Shown here piece after piece: positions 45,586 through 58,231 of a stretch of 64,000 bases of DNA. Position 1 is the first letter of the stretch; every line of letters begins with the position of its first letter. This DNA is from Pseudophaeomoniella oleicola (lineage: Eukaryota; Ascomycota; Eurotiomycetes; Phaeomoniellales; Phaeomoniellaceae): the NCBI GenBank assembly GCA_003868215.1, contig QWDQ01000016.1, forward strand, positions 124,001-188,000, in the 5' to 3' direction. The notes below the pieces were generated by a model, which worked only from the letters and a program-made list of their open reading frames with translations, was not told the origin of the DNA and searched no databases. The translations under genes and the position numbers were made by a program.

Positions 45586-46661
45586 CAGTCACGAGTCCAG
45601 CACATATGCCAGTATGTATGCAGGAAGCGGCCAGAAGTCAAGAGCATGGCTCAGCAAGAAGGATGTGGAATAGAGCATGATTAAGATGAGGACTGAAATG
45701 AGGACAACTGCAAAAGTTCTCTGAGTATACTATACGCCACAGTGGATTATCAACGTCGCAAGCTAGCGTTCTAGAGTATACCTCGATTGGAACTCATGAA
45801 CTCCTATTTCGCTTCCCATCCACCATCGACAGGCACTTGCGGCCATGGGATCAGAAGGTACTTTCGAAGCAGGGATAAGAAGCCTATCGGAGACACCGGA
45901 AGCGTCAACACACTTCGATGATCAGACATGGTTACACGCGCGCGGCATTGTGCAACACACAGATCCATATGTTACTATCATTGCCGCTGAGTGACGGTCT
46001 AAGAAGTCGATCTAACAAGAACCTGGTTCAGACCTAATGAATGGTGTCAATAGCCAGCGACAAACGGGATGTTGCAATTGGTGGGTTGGTGGCTTAGCAT
46101 ACAACGGAAGGTATCCCGAACCAATCGCGATGCCACATAGTATTCTTGGCCTGTTACTATCTACTACAATACCTCGCCTAACGTCCACTTCCTGTCCCTG
46201 GCTATCTGGCGTGTCTTCGAACTGAGTGCTCGAGGCATCTCGACATACTCAACACTTGGACCACGGAAAAGTGGCACTGAAAAACTTAGTCGCCTTAACA
46301 TGTCTCCCCTCTCTACCGGACAACAGTAATATCAAGTTATTTCCAGATCAATGTCTCCATTCTCTAATCTGAATGCTACCCCATTTGGGTTATTGAGCGT
46401 GAAACCGCCGTCATTGTATGCCAGCTGTGCCGCACATGGGAATACAAAGTCAAAATCGTCTGGCGTTACATGGCACGAGCGGCATGAAGCGCCGGCCCGA
46501 GGGGAGACCTTGTTTTTACCGGCCGCTTTAGTGACAGGAGTACCATATGCATCAACAGCATGCTCAATAATTAAACAACTCCTGGTCAGTCTTTCAAAAT
46601 ATTGAGAATGATCCAGGTACCTTTCGTTTGATGTCCCTTTTGCTCTTCGGAGCTTTCTAAG
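45586..46661. other. Divergent intergenic region
   Basis: About 1.08 kb between the divergent starts of the GT90 gene and the aspartic-peptidase-like gene. Small ORFs (46037-46225, 46351-46605) show no features. Confidence 0.5.
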
Positions 46662-48530
46662 ATGCTCATTTTCACCCTCACCGTGGTGCTTCTTTACAGC
46701 ACTGGCACTGCAGAACCGGCGCCTCTACCTATGGAATGGAATTCTACCCATACATTCGGGAACGATGGACCATGGCAAGCTATAACGCTCAAAGTTGGCT
46801 TCCCTGAACAGCCACTGAACCTCCTGCCTGGCGGGGTCTGGGGCTCCTGTATATTGTCGACAAACGTCAACAATACCTATGGGTCCTATTTTCAAGGCTT
46901 CTCGGCAAATGATGCCGGTGTTTACGACGTCTCCACGAGTAATCCCAGTGCAGAAGCGAGCACGGAGAACAATGCGATTGCTGACGCGAGCCATGGGGGT
47001 GCTCAGGCGTCTTTCGACGGTGGATATGACGCTGTGAAGGCCATGAATCTCGATGGAGGCGCGATCATGGTTACCGACAGGATAACATTCTCCAGCTTGG
47101 GTGACCAGTTCTTCATACCCAACTCTAGCATTGCGGCTGTATACGATTCCTCTTGGACTACACCCGATGGTAGGTCGATCCCGACAGATATCGGCACGTT
47201 CTCTCTGGGCCAGAGCGCCCCCCTGGTCTGGGGAGACTTCGTGGGTAACATGGTTCCTCAGTATCTGGCAGCGCAGGGCACGATACCGTCCAACTCATGG
47301 GGACTGCATGTCGGTTCCGCTGCATTGCAGATTCCTGGTTCTCTATATTTCGGGGGTTACGACAAATCCCGAGTCCTGGGTGCCGTAGGTACATACGACT
47401 CACAAAATGGACATGGTGACATGTTCGTCAATCTGATTGATGTCAATGTTCAATGGGCCGCAGGCAGCTCGCCCTTTTCCAATCCAGCAAACACCACCAA
47501 ATTACTTCGCGATTCTCAAGGCGTCGCTGACTCCATTCCCGTGCGAGTCAATCCAACCGTTTCGTGGTTGTTTCTCCCCCGCCAAACGTGTGATGCCCTT
47601 GCGGCGTTGTTACCAATTACACTTAACGCAGACCTCGATCTCTATCTCTGGGAGACTGATGATCCTCAATACTCTCGCCTGATGAGGTCGCCAACTTTTA
47701 TACAATTCGTTTTTCAGCGCACTGGTGGACAGACCAATTTATCGATAAATGTGCCTATCGCTCTCTTCAATCTGACTTTATCATCACCATTAGCCACACC
47801 TGATGTCGCTTACTTCCCCTGTAGGGGATACAGCCTTCCTACTTCAGACAGTGAGTACCATCTCGGCCGCGCTTTTCTACAAGCCGCTTTCATAGGTATG
47901 CACTGGGGAACGAGCAAGTGGTGGATGGCTCAGGCTCCTGGTCCAGGAGCACTTACCCCATCGACAACATCCATCGAGAATTCTACCGCAGTCATTGACT
48001 CCTTCACTGACCGGTCTCTCTGGGAGTCTTCCTGGAGTGGCTTTTGGACACCGCTGCCGACTGCCACCACGGCTACCACCACGACATCATCCTCGTCAAG
48101 TGGAATAAGTGCAAAGGCATCCCCAACTTCGTCTGTACAACACACACCTGTGTCCCCGGCTCCATCGAAATCACAGGACTCTGGCCTGTCGCCTGGACTC
48201 AAAGCTGCCATTGGTGTCATTATTACTCTCCTGGTATTTGCTATCGCTGTACCATTATACGTCTTCTTCAAACGCCGCAGAAGTGCTGCGATGCTAACGA
48301 GGGGGCCGACATCTTCTTATCAGTCATCCTCAACGATCTCACTAGCTACCTTGAAGCCATACGAGAAGGCAGAGCTCGACAATCATCGAATATCCCATAC
48401 CAGCCTACGCTCTGCATCCTCGAAACGCAATATAAGGACAGAGCGACCACCAAGTGCGATACATGAGCTGGGCATGCCCAGTCCAACGCTTTACAGTCGG
48501 GAAGCCGTCAGACCCAGGGAGGGAGTCTGA
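46662..48530 (+). CDS. Membrane-anchored aspartic-peptidase-like protein lacking catalytic DTG
   Basis: Intronless, 622 aa. Signal peptide about 1-18. The ectodomain (about 20-430) follows the pepsin-fold layout seen in fungal A1-like proteins: GPWQAITLKVGFPEQPLNLLP, IGTFSLGQ, SLYFGGYDKSRV (flap/lobe-linker-like) and YHLGRAFLQAAFIGMHW (the usual end of the second lobe). The first catalytic motif position reads LLPGGVWGS and the second VNPTVSWLFLP, so neither DTG nor DSG is present. After a Ser/Thr/Pro-rich stalk (TTATTTTSSSSS) comes one transmembrane helix (about 518-540), then a basic cytosolic tail (FKRRR) with Ser-rich and proline motifs. Probably a non-proteolytic cell-surface receptor-like or adhesion protein (inference). 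It is well conserved in length with fungal relatives, from memory. Confidence 0.85.
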   Translation: MLIFTLTVVLLYSTGTAEPAPLPMEWNSTHTFGNDGPWQAITLKVGFPEQPLNLLPGGVWGSCILSTNVNNTYGSYFQGFSANDAGVYDVSTSNPSAEASTENNAIADASHGGAQASFDGGYDAVKAMNLDGGAIMVTDRITFSSLGDQFFIPNSSIAAVYDSSWTTPDGRSIPTDIGTFSLGQSAPLVWGDFVGNMVPQYLAAQGTIPSNSWGLHVGSAALQIPGSLYFGGYDKSRVLGAVGTYDSQNGHGDMFVNLIDVNVQWAAGSSPFSNPANTTKLLRDSQGVADSIPVRVNPTVSWLFLPRQTCDALAALLPITLNADLDLYLWETDDPQYSRLMRSPTFIQFVFQRTGGQTNLSINVPIALFNLTLSSPLATPDVAYFPCRGYSLPTSDSEYHLGRAFLQAAFIGMHWGTSKWWMAQAPGPGALTPSTTSIENSTAVIDSFTDRSLWESSWSGFWTPLPTATTATTTTSSSSSGISAKASPTSSVQHTPVSPAPSKSQDSGLSPGLKAAIGVIITLLVFAIAVPLYVFFKRRRSAAMLTRGPTSSYQSSSTISLATLKPYEKAELDNHRISHTSLRSASSKRNIRTERPPSAIHELGMPSPTLYSREAVRPREGV

Positions 48531-49339
48531 ATAAAGTTAGCGCACGGTCTTTCCACGTACATACATAGAGTCGTAATCTTTAATACAAATGCTGTCACGA
48601 ACTCATCCTCCAATACCTACTGCGTCTTCCATAGCTTTACAAAATCCCACCTCGCCAGAATGTTAGGACAGATTGAGCTAAACATGATCTCAGACCGTGG
48701 CGGTATTCATATCTCTTCCACATGTAAACCGTGAACCGTTGGGAAGTGTGGGTAGGTAGTTTCGATGGGCCTAACATATCTTAACTTTGACGCCATATTG
48801 GCCATCGGCAGATAATGAAGCACGAAATATCACTGCAAACATGCCAGACTATGATGTTGTTGCTTCCAGTACGTGTACTTTGTTCCGCTCATCGGGGCCG
48901 GGGATGTTCAACCACCTTCCGTCGCTGCAACATCACAGATGCTCCGTCTGAATGAGCCACGGGTTTTGGTCACCGCAAGGCAACTTTGGTTTGGCCAACC
49001 TTTGTGCTCCCTCTCGGGGTTTCCGTCAATATATTCTAAAGTCTTAGTTTTGGCAGACGTCGGTATATATTACACATAAAACAGGGGTAAGATGTTTGAA
49101 TCGGAGATGAATCTGAGCACCTGACGGATGACTTCTTATTTGTGATAGATGCTAGCGGCATCGAGACTTCCAATGTAGGCTATATGGGACTGGCTACGAG
49201 AGCGTCACCTTCTCCATCACATGAAAAATGGATCCCAGATATTATTTGTTCGGTACACCAAAAAGTATACCCCAGAGTGTAGAAGTATACATATACATAG
49301 CTCTGCTACGCTAGAAATTTCCAAGCCTAAGTATTCGCT
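48531..49339. other. Intergenic between convergent genes
   Basis: About 810 bp of 3' flanks. No supported gene; the 68-codon plus-strand ORF at 48873 is unremarkable. Confidence 0.5.
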
Positions 49340-50656
49340 TTACGGTTGCTTGGGGAACACGATCGGACCACAGGCCTGAAGGAAACCGACCGGTTGTCCC
49401 GTGACTTTCGGGTCGGGCCCAACGAAGTTGCTGGGGAAGCCGACGTCGAGCGGCTGCACGCTTTCGAGATACTCGATCTGCTTGGGGGTCAAGTCGATCT
49501 TCAACGACTTGATGTTGTCCATCAGGTGTTCGACTTTTCGGCCGCCGATCATGGGGAACACGTAGGGTGCTTTCGCCCGGACGTAGGCGATCGCGACGGC
49601 GGTGATGGACTCGATGCCGTGTTCCTCGGCGACCTTTTCAAGGGCGGCGCTCTGCTTGGCTTCGATTTCGGATTGCTCGGAGCCGAAGATGGCGCGTAGG
49701 CCTTCACCGGCCTTCTTGCGGGCTTCGATTTGTTTCTTGGTTTGGAAGTGTCCTCCACCGACAACGTCCCAAGGGCAGAGTGCCATTCCTAATGAGATAA
49801 GGGACAGAAGTTAGCGAATTGCCTATGACCGACTGTATTTTCAGGTTTGACCTACCGAAATGGCGGGCCATGGGGATGATCTCGCGTTCGAAGTCTTTCA
49901 TCAGGACATTCCATCGTCCTTGGTAGACACTGAATGGGGTTTTACCTATGGTCACATTAGCTACCGTGTCGTGTGTACGTCGAATCTAAAGTGACTGACC
50001 GTGAGCGCGAGCATATGTATTCGCGGCCGAAACGATCCATGCTGGAGTATCAGAAATACCGAGGTAGAGGACCTTGCCCTGTTGGACCAGAATGTGGAGG
50101 GAGTCCATGACCTCTTCGATGGATGTGGTATGATCCCACCAATGCAGATACAAAAGGTCGATGAAATCGGTCTGCAGCTTCTTCAAGGAATCCCGTACTG
50201 ACATGTGAAGACTCTTCTTGTGGTTGCCAGAGTAGTTGATGCTGCTGTTTTTGCCCAGTTCGTATGCTCGGTATTGGGTGGTGAACTTGGTCGCAATGAC
50301 CATGCGATCACGGTTGTTGCGTTCCTTCATCCATTCACCTGTCGAGTTACCATGTCAGTGTTCCATGCGGTTGATATGCGCCGATACAATTGGAAATTCG
50401 TACCTATCCACTTCTCTGACTGTTCATCTTGGTAATTGTTGGCGGTGTCGATGAAGTTACCGCCAGCATCAAAGAAGGCGTCAAGCAACTTAAAGGCTTG
50501 TTCCTTGTCCACTGAGCCCATGATGTTGGTCCACGCATCGCCAATGGACATGGCGCCGAAGCATAATGGCGACACCCTTACACCTGCTGAAGGTGCAAGC
50601 ATGCGGTATTTGCCCAGCTCAGTGGGAGGCTCGGGAGGGGGGGAGAGGAAGCTCAT
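49340..50656 (-). CDS. Aldo-keto reductase (aryl-alcohol dehydrogenase / norsolorinic-reductase type)
   Basis: NADPH-dependent aldehyde or ketone reductase of the AKR9-like group. Four exons: 50656-50404, 50338-50000, 49945-49856 and 49788-49340, all introns phase 1; 376 aa. AKR signatures: [12 protein letters not shown], then [17 protein letters not shown], holding the catalytic Asp and Tyr (D of FIDTA, Y of NNYQ). Next are the Lys in [11 protein letters not shown] and the His in [17 protein letters not shown]. The late [20 protein letters not shown] and [17 protein letters not shown] bind cofactor phosphate in relatives. Members of this group act on aryl aldehydes or polyketide intermediates; no biosynthetic cluster is seen beside it, so the substrate is open. 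Confidence 0.93.
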
Positions 50657-51405
50657 TTTGCGTTTGTGTCTGTATCTGTGTCTGAAAGAAGAGATAGCAA
50701 AGGTTCCCAGCAGGTAAAGTAGTGAGTGTATTGAAGAAAGGAAACAGGAACAGAAGGAACATGCGCAAACTCCATCTTAAGCTCCAGCTTGTACGTACGT
50801 AGTAGTAGGTACTAGGTACTAGCAGCTATCTCCATCTTTCTTCCGTTCCGCTTCTCTTTTCCCCCTCTTTACTCCATTCGCATATCGTTACTTCCGGATC
50901 GTTGCGTCAGTGAATGTTTAACGGCGGCGGACGTGGTCCGCATTGTCCAATCAACCGACGAGCCGCGGGGAGTTAAGCGGATATTAGCCCGAATTACCTC
51001 CATTTACCTCCATATCGACCTTTCTTTCCCTTTCCCCTCCGTTCTTCGGCAGATGCAACTTGTAGCCTACTACGGTATTATGCTAACGTAGTAAGAACCT
51101 ACAACCTTGCAAGCTTGGCTTCAAAGCACCATCAAGACACTTTTTAATACCGTCTCTTGGCATGGTTGCAGCTCGCTAGCTACGTACGTAGTAGGTATCA
51201 ACACCACCTTCATCTCGGTAACTCACGGCACTTCGTTTCGGGCCTGGTCATAATGTTAACTCCAGCTCATTACGTTCCTCCGAAACCGTATCAATACATT
51301 TTTACTTGGATGCCACAAGGGGAGAAGACATTGCCCGGGGAAGAAGGGAGCTAAAAGCCAAGGGGGAAGGGGGATGGGGTTGCTCCAAGTCCTTCGATGT
51401 TATAT
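50657..51405. other. Intergenic, AKR promoter side
   Basis: About 750 bp. Contains GTACGTAC/TAGTAGGTACTAGGTACTAG motifs at 50791-50822 and a TACGTACGTAGTAGGTA copy near 51180, plus CT-rich tracts. No gene supported. Confidence 0.5.
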
Positions 51406-52908
51406 CTATATAAAGTTTCTAGACATTTCTCTCCTGATGACAACACGACTGCCTCTCCCATTTGATCCTCTTAGACCGTCGAGAGGCTTCCCGACCATAT
51501 GAGGCTGAGATTCATTTACCAGCTCAGACGTACTGCTATCGATGTATCCAAGCCCGTCGAACCCATCACGGATTCTGCAGCCCTCACAGTAATTCACATC
51601 TGGTCCTGCCTTTTCCTTTCGCAGAAAGAAGAACTCGGTGCCCATCTTGAATAACTGCCACAGTGCCTGGAGGAAGACCAAGTCGGCCACGAGGATAGAA
51701 ACGAACAAGTTGCCTGCGGACTTGCGTTGTGGTACTTGGCAAATATACTTTGTTGATAAAACCGATGGGGTCAGGCCGAGTGGTCCCGTTGCCGATTTCA
51801 GGGTGTCATAGTCCTGCTGTGCTGGCCCGGGATGAGCATTAGCTATGTGCTGCAATGCAACTGAGAAATTCGAGGTAAAGTATTGGAGTGCAGTCTCGTT
51901 GGTGAGGATATTAGATCGTGCCTGCACTTAACCAAGATCTGTTAGAATCGACGAGTAGGCCGATTTCGCGAGGCTGTCTGCTTGAATCCAGATGTTGGGA
52001 TGCGTCTGATACGTCGCGAGATTGGAGATAGTATGAATGAAACTGGTGTTGTCCCCAGGGAATATGGCATCGAAGCGGCCATAGCCCTGGCCTTGTATGA
52101 ATCTGTAATCAACATCGAAGTAGTCAAGGCTCGTGATGTCAGAGATCGATCTGTTGTTAAGTGTGGAATATATGGTTCCCTTTCGAATACCGATCACTCC
52201 TCCGTCGGTATCGTTGACCCGGATATCCTGCATTGTCCTAGACAAGTATGCCCAGTACATTGACATTAACGACTCCCCCCAGTATAGGCTTGCTTTCCTC
52301 TTTCTATCTTGGCCGATGAATGTATACAGTCCAGACGAGAACGACACTGTCTCTGGGACATAATTGTAAGAGGCCGTCATGTTGAAGTGTGTCCGACCTG
52401 TAGATCCGTCGATACTGCATGTACAAAATGCTTTGACCTTAGCTCCCCATTCTGCCCAGGAAAATTGATTCGCAAGTCGATCCATGGCTTCCATGTCAAT
52501 TTCGATAGAGTTGACAACGCAATCCTGAAGCACGTTATTGTGATACGTCAACGAGGGAGATATATTTTCGCTGGTGTCGTTCATAACAGGTTGCCAGACA
52601 CTTGTCAGTGCATACGTCAAATCACTCTGGTTCGTAAGGAACTGGCCGTTGACTTGCAGGTCGACCGACTGACATGTTGGCTGTATCTTACTCGTCAGGT
52701 ATGACGGCCAGTTGTTGAACCATATGCCTTGTGAGACAGTTGCATTTGGGTTGGACGAGGAATGCACTATCAGGGAATACCCGCTGGAAATGAAGTTGAG
52801 GATAGAGAACAGAACGACAGCGACTGTGCCGCCCACCACGGTGGTCGGCGTGAACCATCTAAACGGAAATGGCTTGGTTATGTTATAACTGAAGAGGGAG
52901 GAATGCAT
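51406..52908 (-). pseudogene. Two-TM fungal membrane protein, ORF interrupted by one in-frame TAA
   Basis: One continuous reading frame of 500 codons from ATG 52908 to a stop at 51406, broken only by TAA at 51928-51930. Upstream part (326 aa): an N-terminal cytosolic stretch, one TM (about 20-45) and an extracellular region with many N-x-S/T sites and several Cys. Downstream part (173 codons): more glycosylation sites, the second TM (NLFVSILVADLVFLQALWQL) and a polar tail. The flanks of the stop (SAYSSILTDLG before, then VQARSNILTNETALQYF) look continuous, with a Gln expected at the gap. CAA to TAA is a single C-to-T change. Alternatives: true stop read-through, or a GTTTCA..TTAAG intron (about 118 nt) that also keeps frame but removes conserved-looking sequence. 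It resembles a conserved fungal membrane protein family of unknown function. Confidence 0.7.
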
Positions 52909-54152
52909 GCTGTCGCATAATCATATACACGAAGAAATCAAGTCAAAACATGAAATGAAATGAAAATAAAGTTAAGAAAAACCGACATAAAACGCAGCGA
53001 CAGATTAATCAAGAGGACATATCGGCCAGTGAGGCTGGCTCTGTTCGGCAGCTATCGTTGAATCTGTGTCGTACTGCCGCCCATCAACAGCGTCGGTTTC
53101 TTACATGGGCGTTATGGCAAGGACTGCGGCTAGCAGCATACTGTGCCACAGCTAGATGCTGTCAAAGGTGTATCTATGCTAGAGTCAGGCAGATTCTTGT
53201 ATTTCAGCACAACACCAATCAGATCAAAGCTTCGTTGAACCTCGACTATAGGAGGCATGGTTTGATAGTAACGACAGCGGCACAGCAGCTTTCGCGTCTG
53301 GCGAGACATCAAAAGTATGAAGAGTAGACAGGTTCAAGAGAAACTTGTAGAAGAGTGAATTATAGCTGAGCACGGATCAGCCGCTAAAGTTGTACGTCTC
53401 GAGACATGTACCAAAACCTGCAGCTAGTCGATGGCGTCGGCGTCAAGCGGTATTGAGGTGTGTGGATGAATGGAGTGAGAATAGCTTAGTGGTTGTATGG
53501 CGGCTAGTACGGCTAAGGCAGTGGTCGGCTTTCGACTGATGCTTGTCTCGGTCTTTTGTTGCTGTTAACTCATGAGTACCTTCGGTCTGAAGACTACTAC
53601 CAATACCTGGTGCATCTTGCCAAAGTCGTACTCCTATATACAATCCTGGCGGTGATTGATACACAATTAAAGGACGATATATCGTGTCATTCCGTGATTG
53701 TGTCGGCCCCGGATTATCTCGATCGTCCGCCGGATTATGAATTAAGCTTATTTCTGGATTACTGGATTGGGCTACGATAACGATATCGACTTCTCCCTCA
53801 CGTAGCCTCATCACACCCTTTTATTTTGTCTTCTTTTCATTCATCCTCCACTGTTGCATACATCTCGTCATTTCACCTCCCTGGATGAATACTACAGACC
53901 TCGCCATGCCGCATCAAACAGCACTTGAAAGTGGTCAAGGAGCTGTGCGACAAGTTAGAGATGTCTTCATTCAGAATTATAGCCCCAAAGTCGGGGTGAT
54001 CAGCTTGTAACATCCTTTTGCATCACTGGCAGGGTGTTTCACCGAGAAGCCTCTGCCTGACTATACTTCTTTTTGTTATTTTGAAATCATAGCTACTGCC
54101 TATTATACAGTCGTCCAAGTACGCTATCAATTGTTCGCATGCGACCTGTGTT
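52909..54152. other. Intergenic, 1.24 kb
   Basis: Divergent region between the membrane-protein gene and the F-box-like gene. ORFs at 53058-53327 and 53443-53814 lack motifs. No repeat or RNA gene recognised. Confidence 0.5.
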
Positions 54153-55214
54153 ATGCTAACAGCTGGCAGCATGCTCCTGGATCTAGCAAACGAACTTCTC
54201 GTCCACATTTACGAATCTTGTACGTCTGTTTCGGATGTGGTCAACCTTTCCTTGACCTGCCGACGCCTACATGTACTTCTTCCGACCTCTCAGCGCCTTC
54301 CCGTCTTATTCCTTGCCGCCGAAGCTGAATTTGGCCCTATCCATGACATTATACAATTGGTCACGTACAATACGAGCCAGCCAGCACATTACACACGCAG
54401 TGCGCCACTCTCATACTCGCTGATAAGGCAGATCGTCCAGGTCGGTCGTGTAGCGCAGAAATGGGAGAAAATGTATCCGTGGGTCAAATGGAAGGACAAA
54501 TTCGCGGATCGTCGTTTCTTGAATGCTCACGAGAGACATCGCTTACGTCGCGCCATATACCGTTTGTGGCTGTACACCCAGGCATTCCATACTCGGCTCC
54601 ATCCTCGGACCACGCGGATGATCAGATCTATCATCCTTGAAAGGGCCGAGCTGTTACACAATTGGTCCACTCGCGAACTAGCCGAAATCGAAGATGTTCG
54701 GAATATGCTTCGGCACATCATTCAGACGCGAATCTGCCCAAGTAATGGACACGTTCAACGCAAAGTCCGGTCGGCGTTTCCTATGCTTGACTCTCAATCG
54801 TATTACAATTTCCGTCCCACCATCCAGCCGACGTCCATTTTCGGCGAGCAATTCTATAGCTCCCACCAAACGAGGCCGGGTGATGGCGTTCTTACTCGTC
54901 TCAATGCTGCCATTAGGCACGATTTCCCTTCAGAAGGCTGGGGCGACGAGGTTCTACATTATTATGTCGTGGAAGACATGTTGAAACTTGATCCAGGCCA
55001 GTTGCTGTGGTTGTATGAGAATGCTCACTTGAAGTGGCAAGTCGAGTCCTTCACCAAAGGTCTTGGCGAATGGTTTGACAACAACGGAGAGACATTTGGA
55101 CAGACACTTGCATGGGTCATGGAGGAACGAGGTGAAAACGTAGAAGAGTTGAGAACGACCATCGATGAGGAGGTACTGGGTGTAGTTACGTTGACGCCTT
55201 TATTGCTTCAATAA
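54153..55214 (+). CDS. F-box-like protein
   Basis: Intronless, 353 aa (335-347 aa if a later Met is used; MLLDLANE at 54171 is a good candidate). An F-box-like motif covers about residues 7-48: LLDLANELLVHIYESCTS, then VVNLSLTCRRLHVLLP, which would bind Skp1 in an SCF ubiquitin ligase. The rest is helical, rich in Arg and Trp (for example RHRLRRAIYRLWLYTQAFH), with no LRR, WD40 or other known substrate-binding repeats. Many such F-box proteins of filamentous fungi are unstudied; targets cannot be predicted. No neighbour suggests a pathway. Confidence 0.8.
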   Translation: MLTAGSMLLDLANELLVHIYESCTSVSDVVNLSLTCRRLHVLLPTSQRLPVLFLAAEAEFGPIHDIIQLVTYNTSQPAHYTRSAPLSYSLIRQIVQVGRVAQKWEKMYPWVKWKDKFADRRFLNAHERHRLRRAIYRLWLYTQAFHTRLHPRTTRMIRSIILERAELLHNWSTRELAEIEDVRNMLRHIIQTRICPSNGHVQRKVRSAFPMLDSQSYYNFRPTIQPTSIFGEQFYSSHQTRPGDGVLTRLNAAIRHDFPSEGWGDEVLHYYVVEDMLKLDPGQLLWLYENAHLKWQVESFTKGLGEWFDNNGETFGQTLAWVMEERGENVEELRTTIDEEVLGVVTLTPLLLQ

Positions 55215-55557
55215 TGACCCCCTAAAAATTGACAATGTTTCGGTGTGATCAATTATCATGACTGCAGGTTGTTTCCGCTTAGGGTTCGCCTACCTCTATG
55301 CATGTACGAGAGTATACATACATGATATCTATCGCAGAAAGAACATGATTTGTAGTAGCAGTGTCCAAGAGGTACAGCTTGCGTTTGCATGAATCATAGT
55401 ATATGTGTGTGCCATATCTTGATGTGTCAGTACTCTGGCTTCGTGCGTACGAGACTGTCTGTCTCCGGCTTTGATAACTTGGTGCAAAGATACTATATAT
55501 GTACGTACTGAACAACTCACCATCATAACCCTACTGTTCGTTACCTACCCACATATC
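55215..55557. other. Convergent 3' flank
   Basis: About 340 bp between the F-box-like gene and the SDR gene. No gene seen. Confidence 0.5.
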
Positions 55558-56540
55558 TCAATTAATCACATATCCCCCATCCACAACAATCTGCGCCCCT
55601 TGCACAAAACTCGCCTGTCCACTGCTCAACCAAACCGCGGTATCGGCGATTTCCTCCGGTAAACCCATACGCTTCATCGGCGCGATGCTGACGGCTGGCG
55701 TCAGTCTGTCGATCTTTTCGGGCGTGTCGGTTGTCATGGGGGTGGCGATGACGCCGGGACAGATGGCGTTGATGCGGATTCGGTGGCGGGAGTAGTCGAT
55801 GGCGTCGGAGCGGGTGAGGGCGAGGACGGCGGATTTGGAGGCGCAGTAGGCGGCTGTTGGGAAGGGAGGGGGGTTCTGTTAGTATGGGGTTGTGCGAAGG
55901 CTGGAGAGTGGTAATTGAGGAGGGAGAATGGGTACTTACGAGCGTCGGGTCTGCCGACGATACCCAATTGACTAGCGATGTTGACGATAGACCCTCTCTG
56001 TCCTCTAGTCTCCTGCTCCTTGATATCTTTTCCCCCATTCCAGGGTCTGACGTCTTGCTCCGCCATGATCTTCAATTCTTCCCTCGAGCACATCCATAAT
56101 CCTCTGTAATTGATGTTGTTGACTCTGTCAAACTCCTCAATGCTAGTTTCCGTGGACGGCGTGCCACTTCCCAGAACGCCGGCGCAATTGACAGCGTAAT
56201 CTATTCTCCCATCAAATGGGGATGGCAACGCCTTGATCCTGCTGAAAAGCTCCTCAATGAAGGTCGGCGAGGCGATGTCGCCTGGTATCAGATGGATCTT
56301 TGTAGACGGATGGGCAGATAAGATGGTGTCGTGCACAGTGGAGAGAAGTGATGCATTGACATCTGTCAGGACGAGGGCTGGGCAAGAACGTGCAGCGAAG
56401 GCATATGCTACAGCGGCACCGATGCCTAAATCGGTGTGTTAGGTCGAAGCACATGTTCATCTTTTGAGACACTCAGAGAACGAACCAGATGCAGCACCAG
56501 TGATGAGTGCGACCCCGGGAAGATCGGTTTGATGGGCCAT
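55558..56540 (-). CDS. Short-chain dehydrogenase/reductase
   Basis: NAD(P)-dependent classical SDR. Three exons: 56540-56486, 56425-55940 and 55853-55558; 278 aa. The Rossmann motif spans the first junction (ALITGAASG then IGAAVAYAF). NCAGVLGSG gives the NNAG-type motif, GSIVNIASQLG the catalytic Ser, and YCASK the Tyr and Lys. The C-terminus has INAICPGVIATPMT and ends FVQGAQIVVDGGYVIN, typical of the family. All three introns-plus-exons sum to a clean frame. The true stop is at 55558, not in the overlapping frame that ends GWGICD. Substrate unknown; related fungal SDRs act on alcohols, sugars or polyketides. The AKR about 5 kb away is on the same strand but not clearly linked. Confidence 0.93.
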
Positions 56541-57361
56541 GATGGGCAGAGGCTTTCCAAGTTCACTTTGTGGATCTGTAAACCAACGACTTATGCGCGC
56601 CTTTCAAGCGCAGACTCGACTGGAAGCTCATATTTGTTCGAACGCATGTATCATTGTACGAATCAATTGGCGTAAGTAAGTGCAGTCTCACGATATCGTC
56701 ATCTCCGAGCTTCACGGAGGACTCTGTGGGGAAGCATTCGCAGTTCCGATGATCTTATCGGTGATGGCAACCGACACCAGAGGGAACATGCTTCCAACGA
56801 TAGCTGTACAATATATGAATGGTGACATACGAGTATAGAACATGACGCAGGCGTTATGTATGTTACCTAGGTAGAGAAATAGAGTGGGCAATAGTATGTT
56901 CTCTACCGCAAAGTTTGCAATTGTGGTCCAAGAAGACATGCGTAGAGGGGTAAAATGCGCGTATACAGGGTCCGTGATTCAGTAGTGCTCATGAAATAAA
57001 TAGTCCACGGACACATGTGTTTCAGGCAATGCAATTTTTGCAGGCATACCCGTCGAATGCTATCTGTCGTGCAAAACGGCGTAATTTGCAATTATGAGAA
57101 AATGGAGTCGTTGGTGATCTCTGGCTTAGGCGATGGGATCAGGCACCCATTGAAAGTCATCATCATCAGGATGCGTGAGATCTTGATGTGTATTATGTAA
57201 AGACACAAGCCTAACCTGCAAACCCGGCCTCTGCAAGCGACTGCAACAATCTGCCACGAGTCAAACGACCGCTCGATCAATTGAACGCCAGCCCAGCACC
57301 TGCCCTCCAATAATGAAACTATTATGCATATCCACATCCTTGAAACGCGATAACTTCAATT
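56541..57361. other. Intergenic between SDR and Rab11
   Basis: About 820 bp: SDR promoter side and Rab11 3' side. A TACCTAGGTA motif is at 56863-56875. No gene seen. Confidence 0.5.

Positions 57362-58231
<870 letters not shown>

Noticed and set aside
49340-56540. Secondary-metabolite cluster (AKR, SDR and nearby MFS/GMC genes)
   Set aside because: No polyketide synthase, NRPS, terpene synthase or P450 in the window; the enzymes are scattered among housekeeping genes.
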